Assembly (NCBI GenBank): GCA_018267965.1
Contig: JAFDXK010000001.1
Location: 62,001 to 126,000, forward strand
DNA: 64,000 bases
Direction of reading: 5' to 3'
From: Bacteroidota bacterium
GTDB lineage: Bacteria > Bacteroidota > Bacteroidia > Chitinophagales > Chitinophagaceae
The notes beneath the pieces are model-generated. The model was given only the letters and a program-made list of their open reading frames with translations. It searched no databases and was not told the DNA's origin. Below, piece by piece: positions 8,967-17,948 of this stretch (the stretch's first letter is position 1; each line of letters begins with the position of its first letter). The position numbers were made by a program, and so were the translations under genes.

Positions 8967-9530
8967 ATGAGTACACTTTATATTAAAAACATGGTTTGCA
9001 ACCGCTGTATTTTGGTGGTGCAAAATGAATTGGACAAAATAGGTTTGGATGTAAAAGACATCAAACTTGGAGAGGTTATGCTTGGCAAAGAACCTACACC
9101 CGAAGAAAAAGCAATTTTGGCTAAAGTTCTAATTCCTTTAGGGTTTGAAATTATTGATGATAAGAAAAGCCGTATTATTGAAAAAATAAAGAATGTAATC
9201 ATTGAGGTGGTACATTATCAGGAAAATGACAACAAGACCACCCTGTCGGATGTATTAAGTGATAAACTTCATCATGACTATAACTATTTATCAAATCTTT
9301 TTTCGGAAGTAGAGGGTACGACCATTGAAAAATATTTTATTGCTCAAAAGATAGAAAAGGTAAAAGAACTATTAGTTTATGATGAATTGTCTTTGAGTGA
9401 AATCGCTTATCGCCTAAACTATTCGAGTGTAGCTTATTTAAGCAACCAATTCAAAAAAGTAACTGGGCTGACACCGAGCCATTTTAAGCAGATACGTGAA
9501 GACAGAAGAAAGCCTTTGGACGAAGTATAA
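8967..9530 (+). CDS. AraC-family regulator with an N-terminal HMA-like metal-sensing domain
   Basis: With the start at 8967 the protein has 187 residues. Residues 1-70 look like a heavy-metal-associated fold: an MSTLYIKNMVCNRC strand with Cys11 and Cys14 where HMA chaperones bind Cu(I), and a predicted beta-alpha-beta-beta-alpha-beta order. Residues about 85-187 are the AraC DNA-binding domain (LSEIAYRLNYSSVAYLSNQFKKVTGLTPSHF). The likely role is a direct copper or silver sensor that activates the Cu ATPase gene 88 bases downstream. The architecture (HMA sensor plus AraC output) is inferred from sequence. An earlier start at 8901 is possible but would place the promoter box inside the gene. 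Confidence 0.8.
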   Translation: MSTLYIKNMVCNRCILVVQNELDKIGLDVKDIKLGEVMLGKEPTPEEKAILAKVLIPLGFEIIDDKKSRIIEKIKNVIIEVVHYQENDNKTTLSDVLSDKLHHDYNYLSNLFSEVEGTTIEKYFIAQKIEKVKELLVYDELSLSEIAYRLNYSSVAYLSNQFKKVTGLTPSHFKQIREDRRKPLDEV

Positions 9531-9618
9531 GTAAATTTTACAAGCCATTTCCAAAATTCCACAATAGCCGCCATTCATATTATTGCCAAATTTGCATTGT
9601 TAAAAAAACAATCGAGAT

Positions 9619-11838
9619 ATGGCAGTAAAAGATAAAAATACCATTATGCAGACATTCCCTGTTTTGGGAATGACCTGTGCGGCTTGTGCGGGAAGTGCCG
9701 AAAGTATCGTACAGCATCAGGAGGGCGTTGTGAATGCTTCCGTAAACTTCGCAACGGGAAATCTTACCGTTGAATACCTGTCTGATATAACCAATGCTGA
9801 AAAACTGCAAAAAGCGGTACAAGGAGTTGGTTATGATTTACTAATTGAAGATGAAACCAAACAGCAGGAAACACTCGAAGCTATCCACGAGAAGAAATTC
9901 AAACAATTAAAGACCAAAACCATTTGGGCAATTATACTGTCCTTACCTGTCGTAGTAATAGGAATGTTCTTTATGGATATGCCTTATGCAAACCTGATTA
10001 TGTGGGCATTCTCTACACCTGTTGTATTGTGGTTAGGCAGGGGCTTCTTTATCAATGCGTGGAAGCAGGCAAAGCATCGCTCCGCCAATATGGATACGTT
10101 GGTAGCATTGAGTACAGGTATCGCTTATGTGTTCAGTGTGTTCAATATGTTGTTTGCAGATTTTTGGCATCAAAGAGGTTTACACGCCCACGTTTATTTT
10201 GAAGCGGCAGCCGTCATTATTGCATTCATTCTTTTAGGGAAACTGTTGGAAGAAAAAGCCAAAGGCAATACATCTTCAGCAATTAAAAAACTAATGGGAT
10301 TACAACCCAAAACAGTTATCGTAGTGCAAGCAAACGGAACGGAAAAGCAAACCCCTATTGAAGAAGTAATCGCAGGCGATATTATCCTTGTGAAGCCGGG
10401 TGAAAAAATTGCGGTGGACGGTATGGTTATTTCCGGCAGTTCCTACGTGGATGAAAGTATGTTAAGTGGTGAACCCGTACCTGTATTGAAGAAAGAAAAC
10501 GAAAAAGTATTTGCAGGAACCATTAACCAAAAAGGAAGTTTCCAATTCAGAGCCGTAAAAGTGGGTAAGGAAACAATGCTCGCCCACATCATCAAAATGG
10601 TGCAGGATGCGCAGGGCAGTAAAGCACCCGTGCAGAAATTGGTAGATAAGATTGCAGGAATTTTTGTACCAACTGTAATCGGTATTGCCATCTTTACATT
10701 TATCCTATGGTTTGTTTTAGGTGGCAATAACGGAGTAGTACAAGGATTACTGGCAGCCGTTACAGTCTTGGTTATTGCGTGTCCCTGTGCTTTGGGATTG
10801 GCTACGCCTACGGCAATAATGGTTGGAGTGGGTAGAGGTGCTGAAAAAGGCATCCTGATAAAAGATGCGGAAAGCCTTGAATTGGCTAAGAAAGTAAACG
10901 CTATTGTCCTGGATAAGACCGGAACCATTACCGAGGGCAGACCACAGGTTACAGGCATCGAATGGCTGAACAATGACGATACGTGTAAAAGCATTTTACT
11001 AAGCATCGAAAAGCAATCAGAACACCCTTTAGCCGAAGCCGTAGTAAAACATTTGGACGGCGTGGCTGCAACTGCATTGTCCGGTTTTGACAGTATCACA
11101 GGTAAAGGAGCAAAAGCCAACCACAATAGTGAAACCTATTTTGTAGGGAATAAAAAACTATTGGCAGAAAATAATATCAATATTCCCGAAAAACTGCAAC
11201 AGCAAGCCGATGAATGGAGTAAGTTATCCAAAACCGTTATTTGGTTTGCAAACAGCAAACAAGCCCTTTCCGTTATTGCAATTTCAGATGAAATAAAAGA
11301 AACATCGGTACAGGCTATCACGGAAATGCAGGATATGGGCATTGACCTATATATGCTGACAGGAGATAACGAAGCTACTGCCAAAGCCATTGCCGGGCAG
11401 ACAGGTATCAAACATTACAAAGCTGAAGTATTGCCGCAGCATAAAGCAGACTTTGTGAAAGAACTGCAACAGCAAGGCAAAACCGTTGCAATGGTTGGGG
11501 ACGGCATCAATGACAGTACGGCTTTGGCAACAGCAGATGTAAGCATCGCAATGGGCAAAGGCTCCGATATTGCAATGGACGTTGCCAAAATGACGATTAT
11601 ATCATCAGACCTTACCAAGATACCACAGGCTATCCGGCTGTCAAAACAAACCGTAGCCACTATTAAGCAAAATCTGTTTTGGGCATTTATCTATAATGTA
11701 ATTGGCATTCCGGTTGCGGCAGGTATTTTATATCCTATTAATGGCTTCCTGCTTAACCCGATGATTGCAGGTGCGGCAATGGCATTGAGCAGCGTAAGCG
11801 TGGTAAGCAACAGCTTACGGTTGAGGTGGAAAAAGTAA
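9619..11838 (+). CDS. copA: Cu(I)-exporting P1B-1 ATPase
   Basis: The 739-residue protein has one N-terminal HMA domain (GMTCAAC, Cys20 and Cys23), eight predicted membrane segments, the CPC ion-binding motif in TM6 (residues 388-390, followed by ALGLATPTA), the phosphorylation motif DKTGT (Asp432), an HP motif (SEHPLAEAV) and the hinge GDGINDSTAL. CPC with one HMA domain is typical of P1B-1 Cu(I)/Ag(I) exporters. It pumps Cu(I) from cytoplasm to periplasm at the cost of ATP. It stands right after the HMA/AraC regulator, which probably controls it, and a CAAATTTG near-match to the -7 box lies at 9587-9594. Confidence 0.93.
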   Translation: MAVKDKNTIMQTFPVLGMTCAACAGSAESIVQHQEGVVNASVNFATGNLTVEYLSDITNAEKLQKAVQGVGYDLLIEDETKQQETLEAIHEKKFKQLKTKTIWAIILSLPVVVIGMFFMDMPYANLIMWAFSTPVVLWLGRGFFINAWKQAKHRSANMDTLVALSTGIAYVFSVFNMLFADFWHQRGLHAHVYFEAAAVIIAFILLGKLLEEKAKGNTSSAIKKLMGLQPKTVIVVQANGTEKQTPIEEVIAGDIILVKPGEKIAVDGMVISGSSYVDESMLSGEPVPVLKKENEKVFAGTINQKGSFQFRAVKVGKETMLAHIIKMVQDAQGSKAPVQKLVDKIAGIFVPTVIGIAIFTFILWFVLGGNNGVVQGLLAAVTVLVIACPCALGLATPTAIMVGVGRGAEKGILIKDAESLELAKKVNAIVLDKTGTITEGRPQVTGIEWLNNDDTCKSILLSIEKQSEHPLAEAVVKHLDGVAATALSGFDSITGKGAKANHNSETYFVGNKKLLAENNINIPEKLQQQADEWSKLSKTVIWFANSKQALSVIAISDEIKETSVQAITEMQDMGIDLYMLTGDNEATAKAIAGQTGIKHYKAEVLPQHKADFVKELQQQGKTVAMVGDGINDSTALATADVSIAMGKGSDIAMDVAKMTIISSDLTKIPQAIRLSKQTVATIKQNLFWAFIYNVIGIPVAAGILYPINGFLLNPMIAGAAMALSSVSVVSNSLRLRWKK

Positions 11839-11937
11839 ACAGTAAATATCATAAATCAAATCCAAAATATCACAACAGATGCTTTTGGAAGAATAAGCAA
11901 CTTTGCAATATCAATTAACAATAAAATTTAAGTAATA

Positions 11938-12162
11938 ATGGAAAATAACAAAGAATTTCAGTTTAAGACCAATCTTAATTGTGGTGGATGTGTATCAAAA
12001 GTTCAATCCGATTTAGACAATGCAGAGGGTATCTGCCACTGGAATGTAGATACGAACAATGCAGACAAAATCCTTACCGTAAAATCAGAGGGTATTACCG
12101 AAGATGAAGTAGTAGCCATTGTCAAAAGCAAAGGTTTTAAAATAGAACCGCTAACCGCTTAA
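11938..12162 (+). CDS. Small HMA-domain copper chaperone
   Basis: This 74-residue protein is one HMA-like domain with a CGGC metal site (Cys15, Cys18) in the first loop (KTNLNCGGCVSKVQSDLDNAEGI). The usual first-loop Met is replaced by Leu-Asn. It has no signal peptide, so it is likely cytoplasmic and would carry Cu(I) to the ATPase encoded 100 bases upstream. CopZ-like function is inferred from fold and place. Confidence 0.85.
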   Translation: MENNKEFQFKTNLNCGGCVSKVQSDLDNAEGICHWNVDTNNADKILTVKSEGITEDEVVAIVKSKGFKIEPLTA

Positions 12163-12303
12163 AGTTGAATGTAAATGCTCCTTTTTGCTCTTAATGAATA
12201 CGTTGGGTAAGAAAGGGGCATTTACTCCTAAAAACAACAGCTTTAAAAATATGGTAGAGGTCAAAAATAAAGGACAAAGTGGTTAACAATGTAATTTTAT
12301 TTA

Positions 12304-12311
12304 TAACTTTG
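12304..12311 (+). promoter_or_regulatory. -7 promoter box just before the start codon
   Basis: TAACTTTG matches the Bacteroidota -7 consensus TAnnTTTG exactly. It ends only 5 bases before the TTG start at 12317, so the transcript would begin at or next to the start codon. The same arrangement precedes two similar genes at 30538 and 33345. Confidence 0.55.
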
Positions 12312-12316
12312 TAGCG

Positions 12317-12709
12317 TTGAAAAGTTTAGGCAAACATATTACCCTGTTATCTTTATTCTGTTTGGGTTTCTTTCTGATACCCAATCAAAGCTATGCTTGC
12401 TCCAAAACTGCTACTAAAACAGAGAAGTCCTCTTGTTCCAAAAAACAATCAAAAAAATCAGAACATAAGCAGCACAGTTGCAAAGGTAAATCTTGCAAAA
12501 AATGCAACCATAGCAATGGTTGTGGAGGCTGTAACGGGAGTTCTTGCAGGTGCGGCACTACCTGTGCTAACTCGTTAAATGTGCCTACAATAATCGAATT
12601 AAGGGCAAAATATCCAATTGCCAGTACTAAAAAACAAAAATTCGGTTTTAAACAAGCCTACTATTCTTCGGGCTTTTTCTCCATTTGGCTACCGCCTAAA
12701 ATAAGCTAA
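12317..12709 (+). CDS. Small secreted Cys/His/Lys-rich protein ending in WLPPKIS
   Basis: The 130-residue protein starts with TTG, has a signal peptide (hydrophobic to about residue 27, ending QSYA), and then a region with about a dozen Cys plus His and Lys (CSK repeats, CKGKSCKKC, GCGGCNGSSCRCG). It ends FSIWLPPKIS. The metal-rich middle suggests periplasmic copper buffering. The C-terminal signature is shared with the proteins at 30538 and 33345, which also lie beside metal-efflux genes. A hairpin (CTATGGCT / AGCCATAG, 12712-12731) follows the stop and may end or stabilise the transcript. The TTG start is inferred from the signal peptide and promoter box. Confidence 0.65.
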   Translation: MKSLGKHITLLSLFCLGFFLIPNQSYACSKTATKTEKSSCSKKQSKKSEHKQHSCKGKSCKKCNHSNGCGGCNGSSCRCGTTCANSLNVPTIIELRAKYPIASTKKQKFGFKQAYYSSGFFSIWLPPKIS

Positions 12710-12845
12710 AACTATGGCTTTACAGCCATAGGTACGCCTTGTCGAAAGCTGCATCCAGCTTTTGAAAATTCCCTATTTGTACTATTTAATCAAAATTCTA
12801 ACAGGATTGGACTGTATGCCCCATTCCTCTAAAATGTATTCTAAT

Positions 12846-13727
12846 ATGAAATCAATAGCAAAATTATTGATGGTAATCGTCGTATTGCTATCATCAATAA
12901 ACAGTTTCGCACAAATAAAAAATGCGAAAACAGAAACCGTAAAGGTTGATGGTAACTGCGATATGTGCAAAGCCACTATCGAAAAAGCCGGAAACGTAAA
13001 AAAAGTAGCCAGTGTGGAATGGAACAAAGACACCAAAATGGGTACCCTAACCTATGACAGCGACAAAACCAATCAGGACGAAATACTCAAACGCATTGCT
13101 TTGGCAGGTTATGACAGTGAAAAATTCTTAGCACCGGATGACATATATGCTAAGCTGCCGGGTTGCTGCCAGTACGAAAGAACATTAAAGCCCGTTGCCA
13201 AAAACAAAGAGGCTGACATGGATATGAGTAGCGAACACGGTGGTCATGACCATAGTAAAATGGTTACATCCGAAAATGCTCCGGTACAAAATGCCTCACA
13301 GCTAACAGCCGTATTTGACAATTACTTTTCCATAAAGGATGCCTTGATAAAAACCGATGCTGCTAATGCTTCTGACAAGGCTGCTGCATTAGTTAAATCC
13401 GTTGGCGTAGTGGATATGAGCAAGCTATCCACAGAAGAACATACCGTTTGGATGAAAGTAATGAAAAACATATCAACCAATGCGGAAAGCATTGAAAAAT
13501 CAAAAGACGTTGCCAAACAAAGAGAAGCCTTTGCTACTCTTTCGACTAATCTTTATGAATTGGCAAAAGTGTCTAAGCAGAATGCTCCTGTTTACTATCA
13601 GCATTGCCCGATGTACAACGGAGGCAAAGGAGCAAATTGGTTGAGCAAAGAAAATGCGGTTAAAAACCCGTATTACGGTTCGCAGATGCTTACCTGTGGC
13701 AGTACCGTTGAAACCATTAAACAATAG
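12846..13727 (+). CDS. Periplasmic HMA-DUF3347 copper-binding protein
   Basis: The start at 12846 gives 293 residues with a clear signal peptide (MKSIAKLLMVIVVLLSS, cleavage near FAQ23). Residues about 30-100 are an HMA domain with Cys38 and Cys41 (GNCDMC), followed by LPGCCQYE and a His/Met segment (MDMSSEHGGHDHSKM). Residues about 140-293 are a DUF3347 domain with the HCPMYNGGKGANWLS and NPYYGSQMLTCG motifs. DUF3347 is found in CusB-like and copper-related proteins of this phylum. The role is probably to bind Cu in the periplasm and pass it to an efflux or oxidase partner. An upstream start at 12762 would spoil the signal peptide. Confidence 0.85.
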   Translation: MKSIAKLLMVIVVLLSSINSFAQIKNAKTETVKVDGNCDMCKATIEKAGNVKKVASVEWNKDTKMGTLTYDSDKTNQDEILKRIALAGYDSEKFLAPDDIYAKLPGCCQYERTLKPVAKNKEADMDMSSEHGGHDHSKMVTSENAPVQNASQLTAVFDNYFSIKDALIKTDAANASDKAAALVKSVGVVDMSKLSTEEHTVWMKVMKNISTNAESIEKSKDVAKQREAFATLSTNLYELAKVSKQNAPVYYQHCPMYNGGKGANWLSKENAVKNPYYGSQMLTCGSTVETIKQ

Positions 13728-13738
13728 GTCATAAAGTT

Positions 13739-14050
13739 ATGGTACAGTATAATAACATGGTACAGGCACTACAAGACCTTAAACACAGAGGATATGGCAT
13801 GGATTTCAGTCTGCTTCCAGATTGTTTATACTGTGCCTCACAAAGCCTAAAGCTAAAGCCGGAAGATTTTACGGTTGTAGAAACACACAGGTTTGAAAGC
13901 CTCGACAGCAGTCCCGACAACAATGCCGTCATTTATGTTATCTCATCCAAAAATGGTGAGAATAAAGGTGTTCTTGTTGATGCTTATGGTACTTATGCCG
14001 AAGAAATGACGCATGAAATGGCAGAAAAATTAAGTAAAAATAACTTTTAA
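13739..14050 (+). CDS. Small conserved protein, often mislabelled PRPP synthetase
   Basis: This 103-residue soluble protein has the pattern of a family common in Bacteroidota (DLKHRGYGMDFSL, DFTVVETHRFE, AVIYVISS, GVLVDAYGTYAE). Databases often name it phosphoribosylpyrophosphate synthetase, but it is far too short and lacks the PRPP-binding motif, so that name should be rejected. The Cys pair CLYC is notable next to copper genes. It lies 11 bases after the HMA-DUF3347 gene and 10 bases before the CPH-type ATPase gene, within the same operon. Confidence 0.65.
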   Translation: MVQYNNMVQALQDLKHRGYGMDFSLLPDCLYCASQSLKLKPEDFTVVETHRFESLDSSPDNNAVIYVISSKNGENKGVLVDAYGTYAEEMTHEMAEKLSKNNF

Positions 14051-14060
14051 CCCCTTTGTT

Positions 14061-16181
14061 ATGCAAAAATACACGTGTCCCATGCACCCACAGGTGCTAA
14101 AGGACGAGCCGGGCAAATGCCCGCTTTGTGGTATGGCACTGGTTCCCATAGGTAATCCCTCAGCTTCCCATGAACATGGGACAGCTCACGGACATGGGGA
14201 GCATACCAATCATGACCATTCAAAAGAGAGCTTCAATAAACACGCCGGACACCATACAGGTGATTTCCTGAAACGTTTTTGGACAAGCCTCGTCATTACA
14301 GTACCTATCCTGCTCCTATCGCACATGATACAGCAATGGCTTGGGTTCAGCATTGCATTTACGGGCGATAAATATGTGTTGCTGACATTGGGAACAGCTA
14401 TCTATATCTATGGTGGCTTGCCATTCTTAAAAGGAATGGCAGGTGAAATAAAAGCCAAAGCCATAGGTATGATGACCCTTGTTGCCATAGCCATATCCGT
14501 TGCCTATATCTATTCGGTAGCCGTTGTTTTCGGCTTGCAGGGTATGGATTTCTTTTGGGAACTGGCAACCCTTATTGATATTATGCTATTGGGGCATTGG
14601 CTCGAAATGCGTTCCCAAATGGCAGCATCGAGGGCATTACAGTCATTGGTAGCGTTGCTGCCGAATGATGTTACCGTGGAACGGAACGGTGAAGCCGTAA
14701 GGATAAAGCTCGAAGACCTGCAAAGCGGTGAAACGGCAATTATAAAACCGGGCGAAAAAATCCCTGCCGATGGATTAGTCGTAGAGGGAGGGTCGTACAT
14801 CAACGAAAGTATGCTGACCGGGGAAAGCGTTCCCGTAAAAAAGGAAAAAGACAGTAAGGTTATCGCAGGGTCTATCAATGGCGATGGAGCGTTGAAAGTA
14901 AAGGTAACAGCCGTTGGGAAAGACAGCTACCTGAACAGGGTCATTAACCTGGTGCAAGATGCACAGGCTACCAAATCCAATACACAGAACCTTGCGGACA
15001 AGGTAGCAAAATGGCTGACCTTTATTGCTATTGCCGTAGGCATAGGCACATTCATTTACTGGTTTGTTAGCAGTGGGGATACCGCCTTTGCTTTGGAAAG
15101 AATGGTAACGGTAATGGTAACAGCCTGTCCGCACGCTTTGGGCGTAGCTATCCCATTGGTAGTCGCAATTTCCACAACGCTTTCAGCGACCAACGGTCTG
15201 CTTATCCGCAACCGGAACGCATTTGAAACAACAAGGAATATATCAACCGTCATTTTTGACAAAACTGGAACCCTCACCAAAGGTTCCCATACTGTTGAAA
15301 AAATTATCCCATTAACGGATGAATATAATGCCAATGAGCTTATCCAGTATGCCGCCGCCGTGCAGCAAAATTCTGAACATCATATCGCAAAAGGCATTAT
15401 GGCAACCTTAAAGGAAAAAAGCCTTGCCTTATGGAAATCGGAAAACTTCAGCTATATGCAGGGCATCGGTGTAAAAGGTATCGTCAACGGGAAAGGTGTT
15501 ATAGCAGCCGGGAAAAACTATTTCAGCGAAAACCACCTTTCATTACCGGAAATTCCAAAGGAAATCAATCAGGAAGCCGAAACAGTAAACTTTGTTCTAA
15601 TCGGAGATAAAGTAGTGGGGATAATCACTTTGGCAGACAGCATCCGTGAGGGTTCAGGCGAGGCAGTTGATGCACTCAAAAAAATGAACATCAAATCCTT
15701 TCTGCTCACCGGGGACAATGAAAAGATTGCGGCTGCCGTAGCAGAGAAATTAGGAATGGATGGCTTTTTAGCAAATGTGCTTCCGCACAACAAGCAGGAG
15801 AAAGTAAAGGAGCTTCAGGCAAAAGGTGAAACCGTTGCCATGACTGGCGACGGCGTAAACGATGCGCCTGCATTAGCACAGGCTGACGTAGGTATAGCCG
15901 TAGGTTCCGGCACTGACGTGGCTGCCGAAACTGCTGATATTATTCTGGTGGACAGCGACCCAAGAGATGTAGTAAAGCTGATTGGCTTCGCTAAAAGCAC
16001 CTATAAAAAAATGGTGCAAAACCTAATATGGGCAGTTGGCTACAACGTAGTCGCAATTCCCCTTGCGGCAGGCATACTCTATCCAAAATTTATTTTAAGC
16101 CCTGCAATGGGTGCTGTGCTAATGAGCGTAAGCACAATTGTAGTAGCTATCAATGCAAGTTTTTTAAAAATCAAAAAATAA
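14061..16181 (+). CDS. copB: CPH-type P1B copper ATPase (CopB-like)
   Basis: The 706-residue protein begins with a heavy-metal-binding YTCPMHPQVLKDEPGKCPLCGMAL module, followed by a His-rich stretch (residues about 35-65, HEHGTAHGHGEHTNHDHSK). TM6 carries CPH in place of CPC (residues 356-358, ACPHALGVAIPL), which marks the P1B-3/CopB group. The phosphorylation site is Asp400 (DKTGTLTKG), with SEHHIA and GDGVNDAPAL further on. This group exports Cu(II) or Cu(I)/Ag(I). Together with the CPC-type pump the island thus holds two copper ATPases of different class. It overlaps no neighbour and is followed by a DUF3347 lipoprotein after 6 bases. Confidence 0.92.
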   Translation: MQKYTCPMHPQVLKDEPGKCPLCGMALVPIGNPSASHEHGTAHGHGEHTNHDHSKESFNKHAGHHTGDFLKRFWTSLVITVPILLLSHMIQQWLGFSIAFTGDKYVLLTLGTAIYIYGGLPFLKGMAGEIKAKAIGMMTLVAIAISVAYIYSVAVVFGLQGMDFFWELATLIDIMLLGHWLEMRSQMAASRALQSLVALLPNDVTVERNGEAVRIKLEDLQSGETAIIKPGEKIPADGLVVEGGSYINESMLTGESVPVKKEKDSKVIAGSINGDGALKVKVTAVGKDSYLNRVINLVQDAQATKSNTQNLADKVAKWLTFIAIAVGIGTFIYWFVSSGDTAFALERMVTVMVTACPHALGVAIPLVVAISTTLSATNGLLIRNRNAFETTRNISTVIFDKTGTLTKGSHTVEKIIPLTDEYNANELIQYAAAVQQNSEHHIAKGIMATLKEKSLALWKSENFSYMQGIGVKGIVNGKGVIAAGKNYFSENHLSLPEIPKEINQEAETVNFVLIGDKVVGIITLADSIREGSGEAVDALKKMNIKSFLLTGDNEKIAAAVAEKLGMDGFLANVLPHNKQEKVKELQAKGETVAMTGDGVNDAPALAQADVGIAVGSGTDVAAETADIILVDSDPRDVVKLIGFAKSTYKKMVQNLIWAVGYNVVAIPLAAGILYPKFILSPAMGAVLMSVSTIVVAINASFLKIKK

Positions 16182-16187
16182 ATAAAA

Positions 16188-16850
16188 ATGAAAAATATAA
16201 CATTATCAATCGTTGCAATTACTATGGCATTTATAACTGTATCCTGCAACCAATCTACAAGCAAAAACGAACAATCCGCAAATGATACAGTAGCCGTTTC
16301 AGCGCAACAGGCATCTGCTCCGGCAAAAGAAAATGATACGGTGGTTGCACCCCCGGTTAGCGATACCGCAAACGGACAGGAAGCAAAAACAGCGGCAGGC
16401 GAAACAAATAAATTCTCCATTGCTCCCATAATCACCGATTACCTGACCTTAAAGAATGCTCTTGTATCGGATGATGATAAGGCTGCCGCCAGTGCGGGTA
16501 AGAAGTTGTTGGCTACCTTAAATAAAGTGGACATGAAAGCTATTCCTGCCGACAAGCATAAGGAGTATATGGACATTGCGGATGATGCAAAGGAAAATGC
16601 GGAGCATATTGGCAACAATGCGGGCAAAATAGACCACCAAAGGGAGCATTTGGCATCATTGAGCGAAGATATTACTGACCTGATAAAATTGTTCGGCACT
16701 CCACAAAAACTATATCAAGACCATTGCCCGATGTTCAACGATGGTAAGGGAGCCATTTGGTTAAGCGAAAATAAGGAAATCAAAAACCCTTACTATGGCT
16801 CAAAAATGATTAGCTGCGGCAAGGTAGAGAAAACCATTGATAATAAATAA
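16188..16850 (+). CDS. DUF3347 lipoprotein
   Basis: The 220-residue protein has a lipoprotein signal (lipid-acceptor Cys20 in ITVSCNQ), a low-complexity Ala/Thr-rich linker (to about residue 75), and a DUF3347 domain with the motif YQDHCPMFNDGKGAIWLS and NPYYGSKMISCG. It shares that domain with the protein at 12846 but lacks the HMA part. It is probably a membrane-tethered periplasmic copper-binding protein. The gene begins 6 bases after the CopB-like ATPase and ends 12 bases before the DUF305 gene. Confidence 0.85.
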   Translation: MKNITLSIVAITMAFITVSCNQSTSKNEQSANDTVAVSAQQASAPAKENDTVVAPPVSDTANGQEAKTAAGETNKFSIAPIITDYLTLKNALVSDDDKAAASAGKKLLATLNKVDMKAIPADKHKEYMDIADDAKENAEHIGNNAGKIDHQREHLASLSEDITDLIKLFGTPQKLYQDHCPMFNDGKGAIWLSENKEIKNPYYGSKMISCGKVEKTIDNK

Positions 16851-16862
16851 AAGCTCATTGTT

Positions 16863-17387
16863 ATGGAAAATATGCAGAATAAACACGGAATGCAGCATAG
16901 TTCAAAAAATGGTGCTGATAACTCAAAACATTCATTAGCCATGTACAAACGTTTTGCTGTTATGGCTATCGTTATGTTTAGTGCAATGTATTTTATCATG
17001 TACGCCATGATAGACAAATTAGCCAACCTTATACCCAATATTAATAACCTGTACATGACCTTGCTGATGACCTCGGCAATGCTACTTATCGAATTGTTGA
17101 TAATGAAAGGTATGTACACTAACAAGAAAATCAATTGGGGTATCGCAACACTTTCGGTAGCTGTCGGCATATTCTCATGGTTTGGGATTAGGCAACAAAT
17201 AGGTGTTGGGGACAAACAGTTTGTAAAGGGTATGATACCGCATCACGCAGCGGCATTACAGATGTCGGAAAATGCTAAGTTGACCGACCCTGAACTGATG
17301 CAATTGCAAAAAGACATTATCCAATCCCAATCTGATGAAATTGAGCTTATGAAGCGAAAACTTAAAGAATTTGAAAAAGAAAAATAA
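16863..17387 (+). CDS. DUF305 membrane protein
   Basis: This 174-residue protein has a Met/His-rich N-terminus (MENMQNKHGMQHSS), three membrane segments (about residues 35-110) and a C-terminal DUF305 motif (GDKQFVKGMIPHHAAALQMSENA, then LQKDIIQSQSDEIELMKR). DUF305 is a helical domain with a conserved HH pair that occurs in many copper- and silver-resistance clusters, where it is thought to bind metal in the periplasm. The start context is TTGTTATGG. Confidence 0.85.
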   Translation: MENMQNKHGMQHSSKNGADNSKHSLAMYKRFAVMAIVMFSAMYFIMYAMIDKLANLIPNINNLYMTLLMTSAMLLIELLIMKGMYTNKKINWGIATLSVAVGIFSWFGIRQQIGVGDKQFVKGMIPHHAAALQMSENAKLTDPELMQLQKDIIQSQSDEIELMKRKLKEFEKEK

Positions 17388-17480
17388 TTAAAATCCAATT
17401 TCAATTTTGAACGGGACACCACTTTCTCGCCTTATTACATCGGTAAAGTGTTGCTGACAATCAATTAGCTATTAATTAAT

Positions 17481-17936
17481 ATGTCGCTAAAGAAAAAAAT
17501 TATATTAGGCTTAATCGTTGTCTTAATCGGCATTCAGTTTTTTCAGCCATTGCGAAATCAATCGGGTGAGGTAACAGATATGCACATTGAAAAGGTATAT
17601 GCAGTACCCCAAAACGTTAAAGCGATATTGCAAATCTCTTGTTACGACTGCCATAGCAACAACACCCGTTATCCGTGGTACAGCCGTATCCAACCGGGAG
17701 CATGGTATATGGCAGGGCATATTAAGGAGGGCAAAGAGGAACTAAACTTTAGCGACTTTGGAACGTACTCTACCCGCAAACAGCGCAATAAATTCCGGGC
17801 TATGTCCAATCAGATAAGGGACGGGAAAATGCCATTGTCATCATATACGCTTATTCACCGCAATGCAGTATTAACCCAAGAAGAAAAACAGGTTTTAATG
17901 AAATGGTTTGATGCAATGGCTGACAGTTTAAAATAA
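17481..17936 (+). CDS. Haem-binding domain protein (membrane-anchored cytochrome-like)
   Basis: The 151-residue protein has an N-terminal membrane anchor (residues 5-21) and a CYDCH haem motif (Cys54, Cys57, His58), followed by the conserved NNTRYPWYSRIQPGAW and FSDFGTYS patches of the haem-bd family. The domain binds one c-type haem on the outer face of the inner membrane. Its neighbour is the multicopper oxidase, 12 bases downstream, so it may feed electrons to or from that enzyme; this link is inference. Confidence 0.85.
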   Translation: MSLKKKIILGLIVVLIGIQFFQPLRNQSGEVTDMHIEKVYAVPQNVKAILQISCYDCHSNNTRYPWYSRIQPGAWYMAGHIKEGKEELNFSDFGTYSTRKQRNKFRAMSNQIRDGKMPLSSYTLIHRNAVLTQEEKQVLMKWFDAMADSLK

Positions 17937-17948
17937 AATTATAGAATA

